This document shows, piece after piece, positions 1 to 9,383 of a stretch of DNA of 64,000 nt. Source of the DNA: Eleusine coracana subsp. coracana (Eukaryota > Streptophyta > Magnoliopsida > Poales > Poaceae). Numbering within the stretch: the stretch's first letter is position 1; every line of letters begins with the position of its first letter. The notes beneath the pieces were generated by a model. The model had not been told where the DNA came from. It did not search any database and saw only the letters and a program-made list of their open reading frames with translations. The stretch spans positions 40,003,511 to 40,067,510 of the forward strand of contig CM064424.1 in assembly GCA_032690845.1 (NCBI GenBank), written 5' to 3'. Position numbers and translations under genes: made by a program.

Positions 1-604
1 GGTCTATGTCTAACCCACTCAAGATAGCTATAAGCATGGGGGAGTGCTTGAGATGGTGGTTTGGCTTCTCTCAAGGCAAGGGTATCGTGATAGTGAGTAA
101 GCTTGAGAGGGGTTCAAACTTGACATTGTTAGGTTTCCTTTGTGTCTTGATTAATTTTTCTTGCATTCACATGGCATGTTTACCTTCATTGCATATGTAA
201 AATTCTTGTTGCATGCATCATATAGGAAACACAAAGGAGGCTTGTCACATTTGGAGATATTTGTGCCTCATGCTCTATATGAGATTACATCTCCGTAAGT
301 GTGACCAAAGGAAAGGATTGTGCTTCATGCCCATTGAGCAAGCTCTTATGAACTCCGAGGTTAAATCTACTCACGCAGTTCATGGACTAAGGCTCATACA
401 TACCCTTTGGTTCTTCTTTTGCCTTGGTTCTTATTTGCTCGATCTTTCATTTGGCATTTGCAAAAACTATGAGGCCATAGAGTGCCACTATTTGGAAAAG
501 AGTGTTTGAGAGTTCCCTCTATACTCCAAGTGTGGTGTTTATTTGTGTGTTTAGCGAGGGCACTTGGAATTTAGAGAAAGTCCTTGACTCAGCAAATTCT
601 AGAA
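1..604 (+). other. Untranslated segment of A1 between the lost gag/pol and the extra ORF
   Basis: I recognise no coding domain here. The stretch is collinear with reverse-strand 53000-53530 in A4 and resembles the post-pol untranslated region of A5 around 57540-57800. It therefore seems to be the ancestral 3' untranslated region that normally follows pol. In A4 it follows directly on gag, with pol missing. Confidence 0.6.
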
Positions 605-800
605 GTGACCATACGGTCCGGTCTTTAGACCGTACAGCCCGGTTAGTGGCACTGGTAACAGTGCCTAGTGGGAGTCTGGTCGTATAGATTGGATAGAATG
701 GTCCTAGAGACCGGATAGTCTAGTCTGCAGTGGCCAGCAGACCCCAACCTGACCGGACAGTCCGGTGTAGAGACCGGACAGTCCGGTCGGTTCAGTTGAT
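605..800 (+). repeat. Cluster of paired CGG/CCG palindromes upstream of the leader
   Basis: The stretch contains several versions of the family-A palindrome, including two nearly perfect ACCGGACAGTCCGGT copies at about 752-790 separated by a few bases. Degenerate copies lie at 610-645 and 700-720. The same motif occurs in the A LTRs, for example at 5395-5600 and 60465-60680. Palindromic repeat modules of this kind are known from Sirevirus LTRs; here they also lie in the body, directly before a GC-rich leader. The matching cluster in A4 is at 52780-52980. Confidence 0.8.
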
Positions 801-879
801 CGCGTGAAGTGCTTCCCGATCTGTGACCGTTGATACATTCCATGACGAATCTCGGCCGTCTATTGTCAATTTGACCTAG

Positions 880-1384
880 GTCTCAATCGGTCAAAGGAGT
901 TTTTGGTTCCTTCCTCGTTCGACCCCGACGCCGAGACCGCGCCCCCGCCTTCCTTGTTCTTGCTGCCGTTCTCTCACCCCAGCATCGCCGCCTCCACCGT
1001 TCCGCCGATGCCGCCATCTCTCCCTTTACCGATCTGAGTCCCCAACCTCGCCACCTTGCCTACACCACCGACTAGCCCCACCGTGCGCCCTACCCCCGCT
1101 CACCCTTGCGCAGCCACAAGCCACCGCTGCCGCCTCGCCCCGCGTGTCGCAGCTGCTCCCCGTGTGCGCACCCGCCTCTGCCGCCGTGCGCACCCCCGAG
1201 CTCCACCACCAGCACCGCCACCGAGTCATCTCCCCCCACGAGCAACACTCCACCGAGCCTCATCTCCACCGATTGCTATTTCTTTCTTGCTCTTCATTGC
1301 CGGCAAAGCTCAAGTCTTGATCTTTTCGGTGATCGGAGCAACCCCGCGGTGTTCGTTCCTCTCGGCACGTTAAGTTCTCCCAAG
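880..1384 (+). promoter_or_regulatory. GC/CT-rich leader (probable 5' untranslated exon) of the A1 downstream ORF
   Basis: The sequence is strongly CT-rich and GC-rich (runs of CGCC and CACC) and unlike the AT-richer flanks. It ends in CCCAAG|GTATCATG, a plausible splice donor at 1385. The short ORFs that can be drawn through it are low-complexity and not conserved in A4. I read it as a 5' untranslated exon, perhaps with its own transcription start. The A4 counterpart is 52241-52700 on the - strand. No clear TATA box is visible. Confidence 0.5.
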
Positions 1385-1793
1385 GTATCATGCTAATTCT
1401 TCCAATTCATCAATAAATGCCATAATTTCGAGCAATTTGGTTAATTGATGCAATTAGTACTAATTCCCATCTGTTAGTTGCATTAATTAATTAATTAGCT
1501 CAACCTTATCTGCAATTAATTCCATGCCTATCTATTAATTGTATGTCTTGGGTTTGTCACCTGTTTGGTCTGCAGTTAGATTAATTACCTATTATTTGAC
1601 TGCACACTAGACGACTCGCACCAGCCACATGTAGTCGATGATTACTGTTGTTACTTTGCATATTTGCCTAGTGGTCATGTCCTTCATTCAATGCTAGGGT
1701 TTCTATTGCGCATTCTTTCCTAGCGGTGCTTTGCTTGTAGATGTACTAGGTTCCATGCTTATCCTACCTTTACCTACGTTCGTGTTGTGACAG
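1385..1793 (+). other. Probable intron upstream of the A1 ORF
   Basis: It begins GTATCATGCTAATTC after CCCAAG and ends TTGTGACAG, with the ORF ATG 14 bases further on. The sequence between is AT-rich, with TTAATTAATTAATTAG-type stretches, as in plant introns. Both sites are conserved in A4, where the interval on the - strand (52240-51833) is 408 bp against 409 bp here. Splicing is inferred, not shown. Confidence 0.55.
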
Positions 1794-1806
1794 CAGCAAC
1801 AGTCAG

Positions 1807-4173
1807 ATGGCAGGATCAGGTCAGGATAAGGGAAAATGGAAGATGCCTGAGAAGCCTAAGAGCAAGAAGAGACCAAGAGTGAACCCAGAGTCAGAGAGAG
1901 CCTGGAGGTTGGCTCAGCACTTGGACGCCATGGAGCAGTCATGTAAGACACCTGGCTCCCGTTTGAGGATCAGTCAGCCAGCTGAGGACCAGGGCTTGAA
2001 GAGGAGCACCAGGCAGAGGACTGCACCTCTAGCAGTCGGAATTGTGCCACCACCATGGCTGCAGCATACTCCGATTTCCTGTCAGGGGAGATTGTCGAGA
2101 ACTGCGGATCAGGGATCCTCCAAGCAGCAGGAGGAGGAGTTCGAGGAGGAGGAGACTCGAGAGGAGACCTCAGAGTCAGAGTCTGAGGAACTGGTTAAGG
2201 AGGAGGAGGCAGAGCAGACTGTTCCCCAGAGGATAGCTCACCGGGCAGGAGACCCGAGGTGCACCTGTGAGGTGTGCATGAGGAGGCTGCAGAGACTGGT
2301 ACAGGTAGCCGGAGAGCCGAACATCCTCAAGGTTCCTATAAAGGACCTTAAGGTACTTCGGTTCATGTCCTTCGAGCAGTGGGTGCTAGTTCCACGAGAC
2401 CCTACTACCGGAGAGAGGTACTGGACGGTGCTCCAGAGGAGGATAGGAGAGGGCCTGAGACGCTGTGTTGCCTTGAGGACGAGAGACAGGGTGCTTGTAC
2501 CACAACAGTACACCACCTACCAGGCCATGAGGAGGGCCACAGGCACAAACATGGAGCAATACTTCTCGTACCTGCCAGGACTAGCTGACCTAGTCACTGC
2601 TCCAACAGGTTCAGGGAGGATATAGTTCTAGACTTCTATGCTACGTTGTGGGTTGCCAAAGACCGCTCAGAGTTCTGGTTTCTATTTAGAGGGCAGCCAT
2701 AGTGAGTCACCAGGGAGGACCTGATCTCCCACCTAGGACACCTGGCTTGAGACTTCCAGCTTTACAGGAGTGCTGACGGTACACTGGAGCCACCTCACAG
2801 ACCTCAGGGAGGGAAGCTGCCTTCAGACAACCTTGTGTCGATTGCTTTCCCACCTCCCCACACTCCAGGCTTTGAGAGAGGCCCTACAAGATTCACTATA
2901 GAGGCCAAGGTGGTGAGAGCAATAGCCACCAGGACTATCATTCAAAGGTCTGGCTACAGAGAGGAGTTCACACTCTTCCACCATTGGGCTATAGCAGCCA
3001 TCTTGAGGAGGCAGACCTTCGACTTAGCAGACCTCTTCATTGGAGAGATAGAGGAGGTTATTTCTGAGAGGGTTGGAGCACGTCACTTGGTCTACGGGCC
3101 CTACATTTGCTATCTCTTGAGGAGGATGGGCCTAGTGATAGAGGAGCAGTACGATGCTTTCCCTGAGGTGACCACCAGCTACTCACCTAAAGTTCCCAGG
3201 GGATCCCAGTCTACCTCCAGCCAGCACACAGGAGAGGAGGAGCAGGAGTCACCAATACTACACAAGCAGGCAACTCAGCCAGAGACGGTGATTCCTGAGT
3301 CAAGCCAGTACAGGAGCGCCTCCCCAGCCGACAGGTTTGCAGACTGAGGACACTGTCACAGTGACAGTACTTGCAAGACGGTTGGGTGAGTTTATACAAT
3401 GTGTGTCATAGGACAGACGTCAGATGATGGAACTGATCAGAGGACAGGTAGAGCTTCAGCGTCAGCAGATGGCCCTTGTCTCCGCTCTAGTTATTCAGAT
3501 GATGGAGCTTACTCAGAGGCAGGCCGGTCAACAGCCAGGACCTTCAGTGATTCCTTAGTTTCAGCAATTGCAGACTCAGCCAGGACCCTTCATTGCACTG
3601 ATGACAGCACAGTCCAGTGGACTATCACTCTCAGGGGTCTTATCGACAGGGGGAGCAGGACCGACTTTCTCTTCAGCACAGCTCTCTCCCTTGTCAGCCT
3701 TCTCTATGTCTGCGTTGTTTATCTCACCCTCACACTCTTCTAGCTCGCAGATGGCAGGACCCTCCAGTTCCCAGCAGGTACCGGTCAGGAGTCTGTTCTT
3801 AGACATAGTCCACACTACTCGTGCAGACTCCCAGACCACCCTAGAGACAGCTACAGCTTCAGCTCCACCTCTTACTGCCACAGTTTCCACTCTTACTACT
3901 TAGGCAGCAGAGGATCTTGTCCGTGGAGATTTCTCTCAGCACGATGTGGCAGACCTCATACTACTCTAGAATTTAGCTCAGGAGACTGCCACAGTCACTA
4001 CAGCAGCACAGGACAGTGGGTCTGAGTCACCTGTAGACCTTGGTTTCTTTGAGCAGCTAGATGCTCAGGCAGCACATGCTCAGGGAGTACAGCAGGATCC
4101 ACCTCAGCAGCAGCCAGGAGCAGAGCCCACAGAAGACATCGCTGCACCACATCCTTCGACCACGAGCGCTTAG
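1807..4173 (+). pseudogene. Downstream (env-position) ORF of A1, plant transposon-protein-like, disrupted
   Basis: The start ATGGCAGGATCAGG is shared with A4. The first 90 residues are Lys/Arg-rich (KGKWKMPEKPKSKKRPR). An acidic stretch (EEEFEEEETREE) follows at about residues 115-140, then a globular region with the motifs FSYLPGL, LDFYATLWV, YREEFTLFHHW and GPYICYLLRRMGL. The end is a Gln/Ser/Pro-rich tail. The pattern resembles plant transposon-protein (Transposase_32-like) domains often found in retroelements; that is my inference, and the function is unknown. Against A4 it has a one-base deletion near 2604 and a compensating shift near 3340, plus stops at 2700-2705 (TAG and TGA where A4 has CAG and CGA), about 3559, 3901 and 3967. 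The final TAG at 4171 is conserved in A4. Its place just before the 3' LTR matches the env-like ORF of Sireviruses. Confidence 0.6.
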
Positions 4174-4787
4174 ATGTTCATCTTTTCCTGCCTTTTTGGC
4201 TTTTTGGTGCTTGTTGCCAAAGGGGGAGAAGACATTAGGTCTAGGGGGAGTGGGAGTGTGATCTTGTTACGATCGAGAGTAGCTTGTATATAGGGGAAGC
4301 TACGAGGTTTTGGGAGATAGACCATTTGGTTCTTTTTGAGGAGTTATTCGTTGTTCATGGATTATGATGAGTCATGGATTTCATTTGCTTGTGTTTGACT
4401 CATTTTGATCTCACTTGGTTTATTTCCTTTCATATGCAGTGCTTGTATTTATTGATTATCTTATATGCCTGTGTATGATATCATGATGATGAATGCTTGT
4501 TTTTAATTCTTATGCATTGCCATGCTAACTTGTTGCATCTCATCAGTTATGCCTTGCATTGCTTGTCCTTATGCGTTCACTCAATATATTACCATGACAT
4601 GCATGCATGTTTCATCTAGAGTATGCTCGTCACTCTTTTCTGTATATCTCTAGATGATGTTTGATTGGGTAGGACCTTATGTGTTTCTCTCATATGTTGT
4701 TATGGTTCCTCTCGATCTTTGTGTAGCTTATTTAGTCCGGTTATTTATTAAAGTTTTTCAATTAAGTAGTGGTTGTCATCAATCACC
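4174..4787 (+). other. 3' untranslated region of A1 with accessory purine tracts
   Basis: No coding signal is seen. Two purine-rich boxes, AAAGGGGGAGAAG at about 4219 and CTAGGGGGAGTGG at about 4240, lie just after the ORF and resemble the main polypurine tract. Multiple such tracts are a described Sirevirus trait. The rest is T-rich and ends in TGGTTGTCATCAATCACC before the main tract. Confidence 0.6.
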
Positions 4788-4801
4788 AAAAAGGGGGAGA
4801 T
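4788..4801 (+). other. Polypurine tract of A1
   Basis: AAAAAGGGGGAGAT lies directly against the LTR start TGTAAG. It would prime plus-strand DNA synthesis. Identical tracts flank the LTRs of A4, A5 and B. Confidence 0.9.
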
Positions 4802-6466
4802 TGTAAGCTTCATGACCATTGATAATTGGATCCCCGTGGTATGGATGTTTTGGTGATAGATGACAACTATGAAACTATAGGCTAATATCTACATGATTGT
4901 TGTCTTTGTAGGAATCATCTCTTAACTCTATTGCAAATCATATGGATGATGGTGTCCTTGGCGATGATGATAATGACTGCAAGAATGGAGGCTTGTGAAC
5001 TTGATGGAGTCCAAGGGTTGATAGAGATGGATCAAAGCGGAGAACAAGCTATGGTGCAAGTGTTTGGAACACTTGAGTAGTTGTTAGGGCTTTGAGTCCA
5101 TAGGAAAAACAGGACTATCAAGGGGGTCTAGGTCATTCTCTTAGGTCATGTCTAGTTGGCGATGTGCAAGGTTGCTCGGTGAAATCACAGGCACTAGTTG
5201 ATAGTGGAGAAGCCAAGGAGCTGTTCGAAGAAGCCGGGAAACCAAGTCAAGCGAGGATAACAAGTTTCAGCTTCTGGACGTAGTGACTGGACAGAGGGGT
5301 CATAGGTGAACGGACTGTACGGTCACTATGTGGAGTTTTCCAGGACATAGCAGGAGGAGCAAGGACTCTGTCTACAGGAGACTTCATACAGACTGGACAG
5401 TCCGGTCAGTAGGAGTGTAGGGACGACAGAGAGGATGCAGTTTGTGGACCTTCCTTGAATGGAGAGAGAAAGTGGACCGGACGGTCCAGTCCAGTGACCG
5501 GACAGTTCGGTCAGTACAGGGGATTGCCTGGACAGGGAGCCAACGGCTAGGAGAGCCGTTACCAGAGTGACTGGACAGTCCGGTCAGGCAGTGACCGGAT
5601 AGTCTGGTCAGTGTGTCCAGAAAGGCAATTTCATGGAGCAATGACTAGTTTGAGATTGGAAGCCTATATAACTTTGCGGGGGTCTTGGAATCCTCTCTTG
5701 GCCAGTGGAATACCTGAGAGCATTTGGTAAGGTCCAAGAGGAAAAGAGGAGAGCACTAGGAGAGGATATTGCATATCTTGAGAGTGCTAGTGAGAGTAAC
5801 ATGGAGTGATCTTGCACATCTAAGGGTAGGGTGTTCTTGAGGGTGTGATCTAGGTTGTTACTCTTGATCTATGGTGAGACCTAGACCGGTTTGGTGTCGG
5901 TGATCGAGCCTACCGTGATTCGTTGTGAAGGCCGTCACAAGTTTGTACACGGTTTAAGCCCGCCGTTGGAAGGGGTATCAATAGTGAGTGCCCGTGCCGG
6001 CTCGGGGAGTTTGGCAAGTTCTCGAGGGAGGCGAGCTTGTGCTTTGTGCAGCGGTGACGCACACCGTGTCTTTACTCGAGGAGTGATTGCGGGCTTGTGG
6101 ACGAGAACTCCACTTGGTGGCGGGAGGGACCGGGACTCCGGTGGGAGTGGTCCAACGAAAAGTAGGGGAAGGCGCCATCCTTCCGATACCTCGGGAAAAA
6201 TCATGAGCATTCCTTGATCCTCTCTTTACTATTCCGCAATTGTGCGCTCTAGTGATAGGGTGACTTGTGGCTTGCATAGGCTAGTGTGTTTAGCTTTCGT
6301 GCTTTGCTGTGCATCATCAATACTAGCATGTGTAGGGTCTTGGCCTACAAGAATTGTTTAGGTTGCAATGATTCGTTAGGTTTTTAGAAGCGTGAAACTG
6401 AACTATTTGGATTCATGGTCGGCTACCGATTCACCCGCCCCTCTCGGTAGGCCTTCGGTCCTTACA
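4802..6466 (+). repeat. 3' LTR of A1 (1665 bp)
   Basis: It begins TGTAAGCTTC after the polypurine tract and ends CGGTCCTTACA, giving the terminal inverted repeat TGTAAG/CTTACA. It carries several ACCGGAC..GTCCGGT palindromes at 5395-5600. It aligns along its length with the - strand LTRs at 47248-48866 and 55201-56871. The bases after it are ATGGC; the matching target-site copy would lie left of the window. Confidence 0.9.
5664..5671 (+). promoter_or_regulatory. TATA box in A1 LTR
   Basis: CTATATAA lies about 860 bp into the LTR, downstream of the palindromes. The same box occurs at 20833 in A3 and, reversed, near 47984-47993 in A4. Its conservation marks it as the probable LTR promoter and the U3/R border region. 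Confidence 0.6.
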
Positions 6467-8480
6467 ATGGCACTTCCTCAGCAATTACATTTATGAAGTG
6501 AAGGGGGTATATGTGTGTTTATAATTGATATGTTCATGGCAGGTATATAGTGAGTGTGCGATGACCAACAATACCTTTAGGATGTTGAGTACGTTATTGG
6601 GCAAGAATGGACATATAGGAAACAAACCCTAAGGTACACTATAGATTGATTAGGGAATATTGACCCTATAAGACAACTAAATAATTTAGCATGGCTCTAA
6701 AAGTCATGTACATATGGGTGATTTACTGTGAGTAGTACATATCACGGTAATTTCTAGGTCAAGTTCCCATTACATGCAATGGTTCATTGATTTTAAAATA
6801 TTAAAACCATGGACAAGGGCAATTAACTATTTTGAAATGGTTTTGTTTGTCAACTGTGCACGGGTGATTTACTGTAAATAGAATAAAGCAGGAGTGATTT
6901 ATTGACCAACTTTCAGCTACATGCATTGGGCCATTAATTGCAAAAGGTTAAATAATTAATTCTGACAAAAATATAGACAACTAGATCTTGTACTTTTACA
7001 GGAATGTTCAATATGTCAAAAATAATTATTCACCAAGTGGCACAAATTTATTAATCTCAGGGATTTGTTTATGATTTTATTTGTGTTTTACTCATTTCTT
7101 TTAGTTCTAATAAAAATACTAACATGCGGAGTGATTTAGTATTTTTTCTTTAATAGTAAATGTCCAGAGAAGGCCAACATAATTTATTTTGCTCCAAACC
7201 TCGCTGTAATTATTTTGCTATGCATTTTCAAATTTTATTTTTATTCCTGGAAATAGAAACTAAATAAATAAATTCATTTTTCAGCTTCATGGGGCGGATC
7301 GGCTGCTCGGCCAAGCGGATGAGGCTCGCGGGGGTTTGCTAGGCCGCATCTAGCCCGAGCGGGGTCGGGGCCTGAAGGCCCTATGTGGCCCAGTGTCATG
7401 CTTGGCCCATCATCCTACTCGGCCTAGTCGAGCGTGCGCACGGCGGCAATCTGGCCATGCGCGGCGGTGGGGGCGAGGCCGGTGGCCGGGGCGACGGCGG
7501 CGCGCGCATCGAGCGATGGCGTTCCGGCAAAAACCTTGCACTAACCCGAGCCGAGTGAGGCCGAGTGGAGGCGCCAGGTCTAGGAAGTCATGCATGTGCG
7601 AGTAATTGGTTGAAGGCTCACTAGAAAGCTCAGGCGACATGGCTAGGTGGTGCTCGGGGCCATGGTTCTCGACATCGATTGGCGGCGAACGGTTGCGGGA
7701 GAGACTACACGGCTTGGTGAGGGCGGGGAGGTCATCGATGCGTCGCTCTAGAGCCACAAGGGGAGGGTGGGGTTGTGTTGCAGCGGCAGGGCGGCGGATC
7801 TCAGCCCCTGGCGTCCATGGAGGCGTGTTGAGCGGAAGGAGCAGAGAGGAAGAGAGTGGCGATCGAGGGAGACAAATGGAGTCGCGGGTGACTGGGTGGG
7901 GGCGCAAAGGCTGTTGTTGGAACCTGGTGGGGACGTTGATCCGACGTTGGTCGTACGTCGGTGGCCATGCGCGAGCGAGGAAAGCACACGACACGTGTTG
8001 TGTTTCCTTAGTGCCGCTGACGAGTGGGTCCCATGGTGGATTTTTATTTTCGTTTATTCCAAATTCCTATAAACTGCTGGTGCTTAATATTTTCATGGGA
8101 TTTAATTGGTGGCAGAACAAGATAAAACAAAAATATGGGCGAGCTCCACATGATGTGCTGGATTTTATAAAAATACTAGTACTAATCACATTACATTTGA
8201 ATTTTGATATGAAATTTTCAAAGAGTGGTAGTTTTTGACCTTTTGGGTGTTTATTTGGACTATGAAATAAGAGAATAAAATTCAAGTAAAATTCTCAAAA
8301 TTCTATCTTGTTATAGGCCATGACATATATTTTTATTTTGACTATGTTATTTTGGGAAATCACAACTTGTAGTCTAAATAACATGCAAATTTGCTTAAAT
8401 TCGTCTTAAATTTGATCAATCTGATGTTCAATCTTCTGCCCTTGGTCTTTACTAGGTGGTTAGGATTCTAAGATATTGTG
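6467..8480. other. Unassigned 2 kb between A1 and A2
   Basis: I recognise no gene or complete element. 6467-7270 is AT-rich with no conserved ORF. 7290-8060 is GC-rich and can be read open for up to 210 codons on + (7606-8238) or 194 on - (7410-7994). Neither product has a familiar domain, and both look like composition effects. 8060-8480 is AT-rich again. The phrase GAGTGGGTCCCATGG near 8023 resembles sequence common in grass Gypsy LTRs, so this may be an old LTR remnant. Confidence 0.4.
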
Positions 8481-9232
8481 CTAGGAAGAATTCATGAAAC
8501 CTGAGTTGTCACAATCATCATCTTCTTCAATCACTGCCTTGTTTTTGCTCTTCTTGCTCTTCACTTGCTTCTTGGCTTGAAGAGCTAGGTTGGATTGTTG
8601 AGGATCATCCATACCCAACTGATAGCTCTCAAAAGCAGTGATCTTGCCAAGCACATCCTTCATGGTCTTGGTGTTGAGGTCACCTTGCAAGATGAAGGTG
8701 ATGATGGACTCATACTTGGGGTCTTTGAATACCTCAAGAATCTTCTTATCACCTCAAAAGGCTTGAGCTTAAAGTCATCCCCAAGAGCATTGATCTCCTC
8801 TACTAGTACATGAAAGCGAGAATAAATAGTGTTAGCTCTCTCATGTGGCAATCTAGTGAAGTTATCATACTTGTTCTTCAGCACATAGTATCTTTCCTCC
8901 TTGACATCACTAGCACCCTTATGTATACTCTAAATCTCAGTCCAGATATCGTGTGCTGTTGAACTAGCAGCTAGTCTAGCAAAAACATCCGTAGACATAC
9001 ATGCAAACAAAGTATTCTTGGCCTTAGCATCGTTCTTACTGAAATTAGCTTCAAACAAGTTCACATTTGCATCTGACTCGTGGGTCACCATGCATATCAC
9101 TGGATCAATGGACTCAAGGTAGGCTCGCATACGAGTCTTCCAATACCCATAGTCCTCCCCATCGAATATGGCAACACACCCCACCAGTCCCAGCATCCTT
9201 ACGTAAGGCGGTGAAGCCTCAAAGATGAGCAC
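8481..9232 (-). pseudogene. Truncated Copia gag (A2 fragment)
   Basis: On the - strand the start MLIFEASPPYVRM matches the A4 gag start at 55183. GEDYGYWKTRMRAYLES follows, which is the N-terminal signature of plant Copia gag (DUF4219/UBN2 type; structural capsid protein). The order continues through DVKEERYYVLKNKYDNFTRLPH and LQGDLNTKTMKDVLGKITAFES to a Lys-rich linker, where it is cut off. A stop (about 8930) and a frameshift (about 8700) break the frame. The A4 equivalent carries on for another several hundred residues. It belongs to the LTR fragment at 9250-9383, with a degenerate primer site (TGGTATAAGAGCC) between them. Confidence 0.85.
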
Positions 9233-9249
9233 ATGGCTCTTATACCACT

Positions 9250-9383
9250 TGTAAGGACCGAAGGTGTACCGAGAGGGGGGGGGGGGTGGGGGTTGAATCG
9301 GTAAGCTGACCAGAAATCTAAATACTACTAATTCACACTACTTGAATCTAGCAATTGTTGTAACCTAACAATTCTAGGAGTCT
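9250..9383 (-). repeat. Terminal fragment of family-A LTR (A2)
   Basis: This is the last 134 bp of a - strand family-A LTR, ending in CTTACA as read on the - strand and containing a run of more than ten Gs (+ strand) near 9277. It matches 55201-55330. It is cut off where the B LTR begins, so the rest of this LTR is missing. Confidence 0.8.

Larger units (their letters stand above)
1..6466 (+). mobile_element. LTR/Copia, Sirevirus-like, pol-less copy A1 (5' end outside window)
   Basis: The element runs on the + strand and ends in a complete 3' LTR at 4802-6466. Its left LTR, gag and primer site lie before position 1. The visible body holds an untranslated stretch, paired palindromes, a GC-rich leader, a probable intron, a long ORF and a polypurine tract. 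Positions 1-600 match the reverse complement of about 53000-53530 in copy A4, which fixes family and orientation. No protease, integrase, reverse transcriptase or RNase H is recognisable in the 4.8 kb of body. The Sirevirus assignment rests on the AAAAAGGGGGAGAT tract next to TGTAAG, the extra purine tracts upstream, and the GACCGGACAGTCCGGTC palindromes. It would depend on a pol-bearing relative such as A5 for mobility (inference). Confidence 0.85.

Noticed and set aside
605..800. CRISPR-like array of short palindromes
   Set aside because: Spacing and spacers are irregular, the units occur in LTRs and bodies of plant retroelements, and no cas-like genes exist. They are Sirevirus-type palindromic repeats.
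1056..1396. Pro/Ala-rich ORFs in the A1 leader (and 52234-52723 in A4)
   Set aside because: Frames and products are not conserved between the two copies. The region is better read as an untranslated leader.
4174..4240. Hydrophobic stretch MFIFSCLFGFLVLVAKGG as an env-like membrane anchor
   Set aside because: It follows a TAG conserved in both A1 and A4 and runs into a purine tract whose sequence is conserved for a different reason, so it is unlikely to be translated.
7410..7994. 194-codon - strand and 210-codon + strand (7606-8238) ORFs
   Set aside because: They overlap in a GC-rich island and have no recognisable motif or second copy to support coding.
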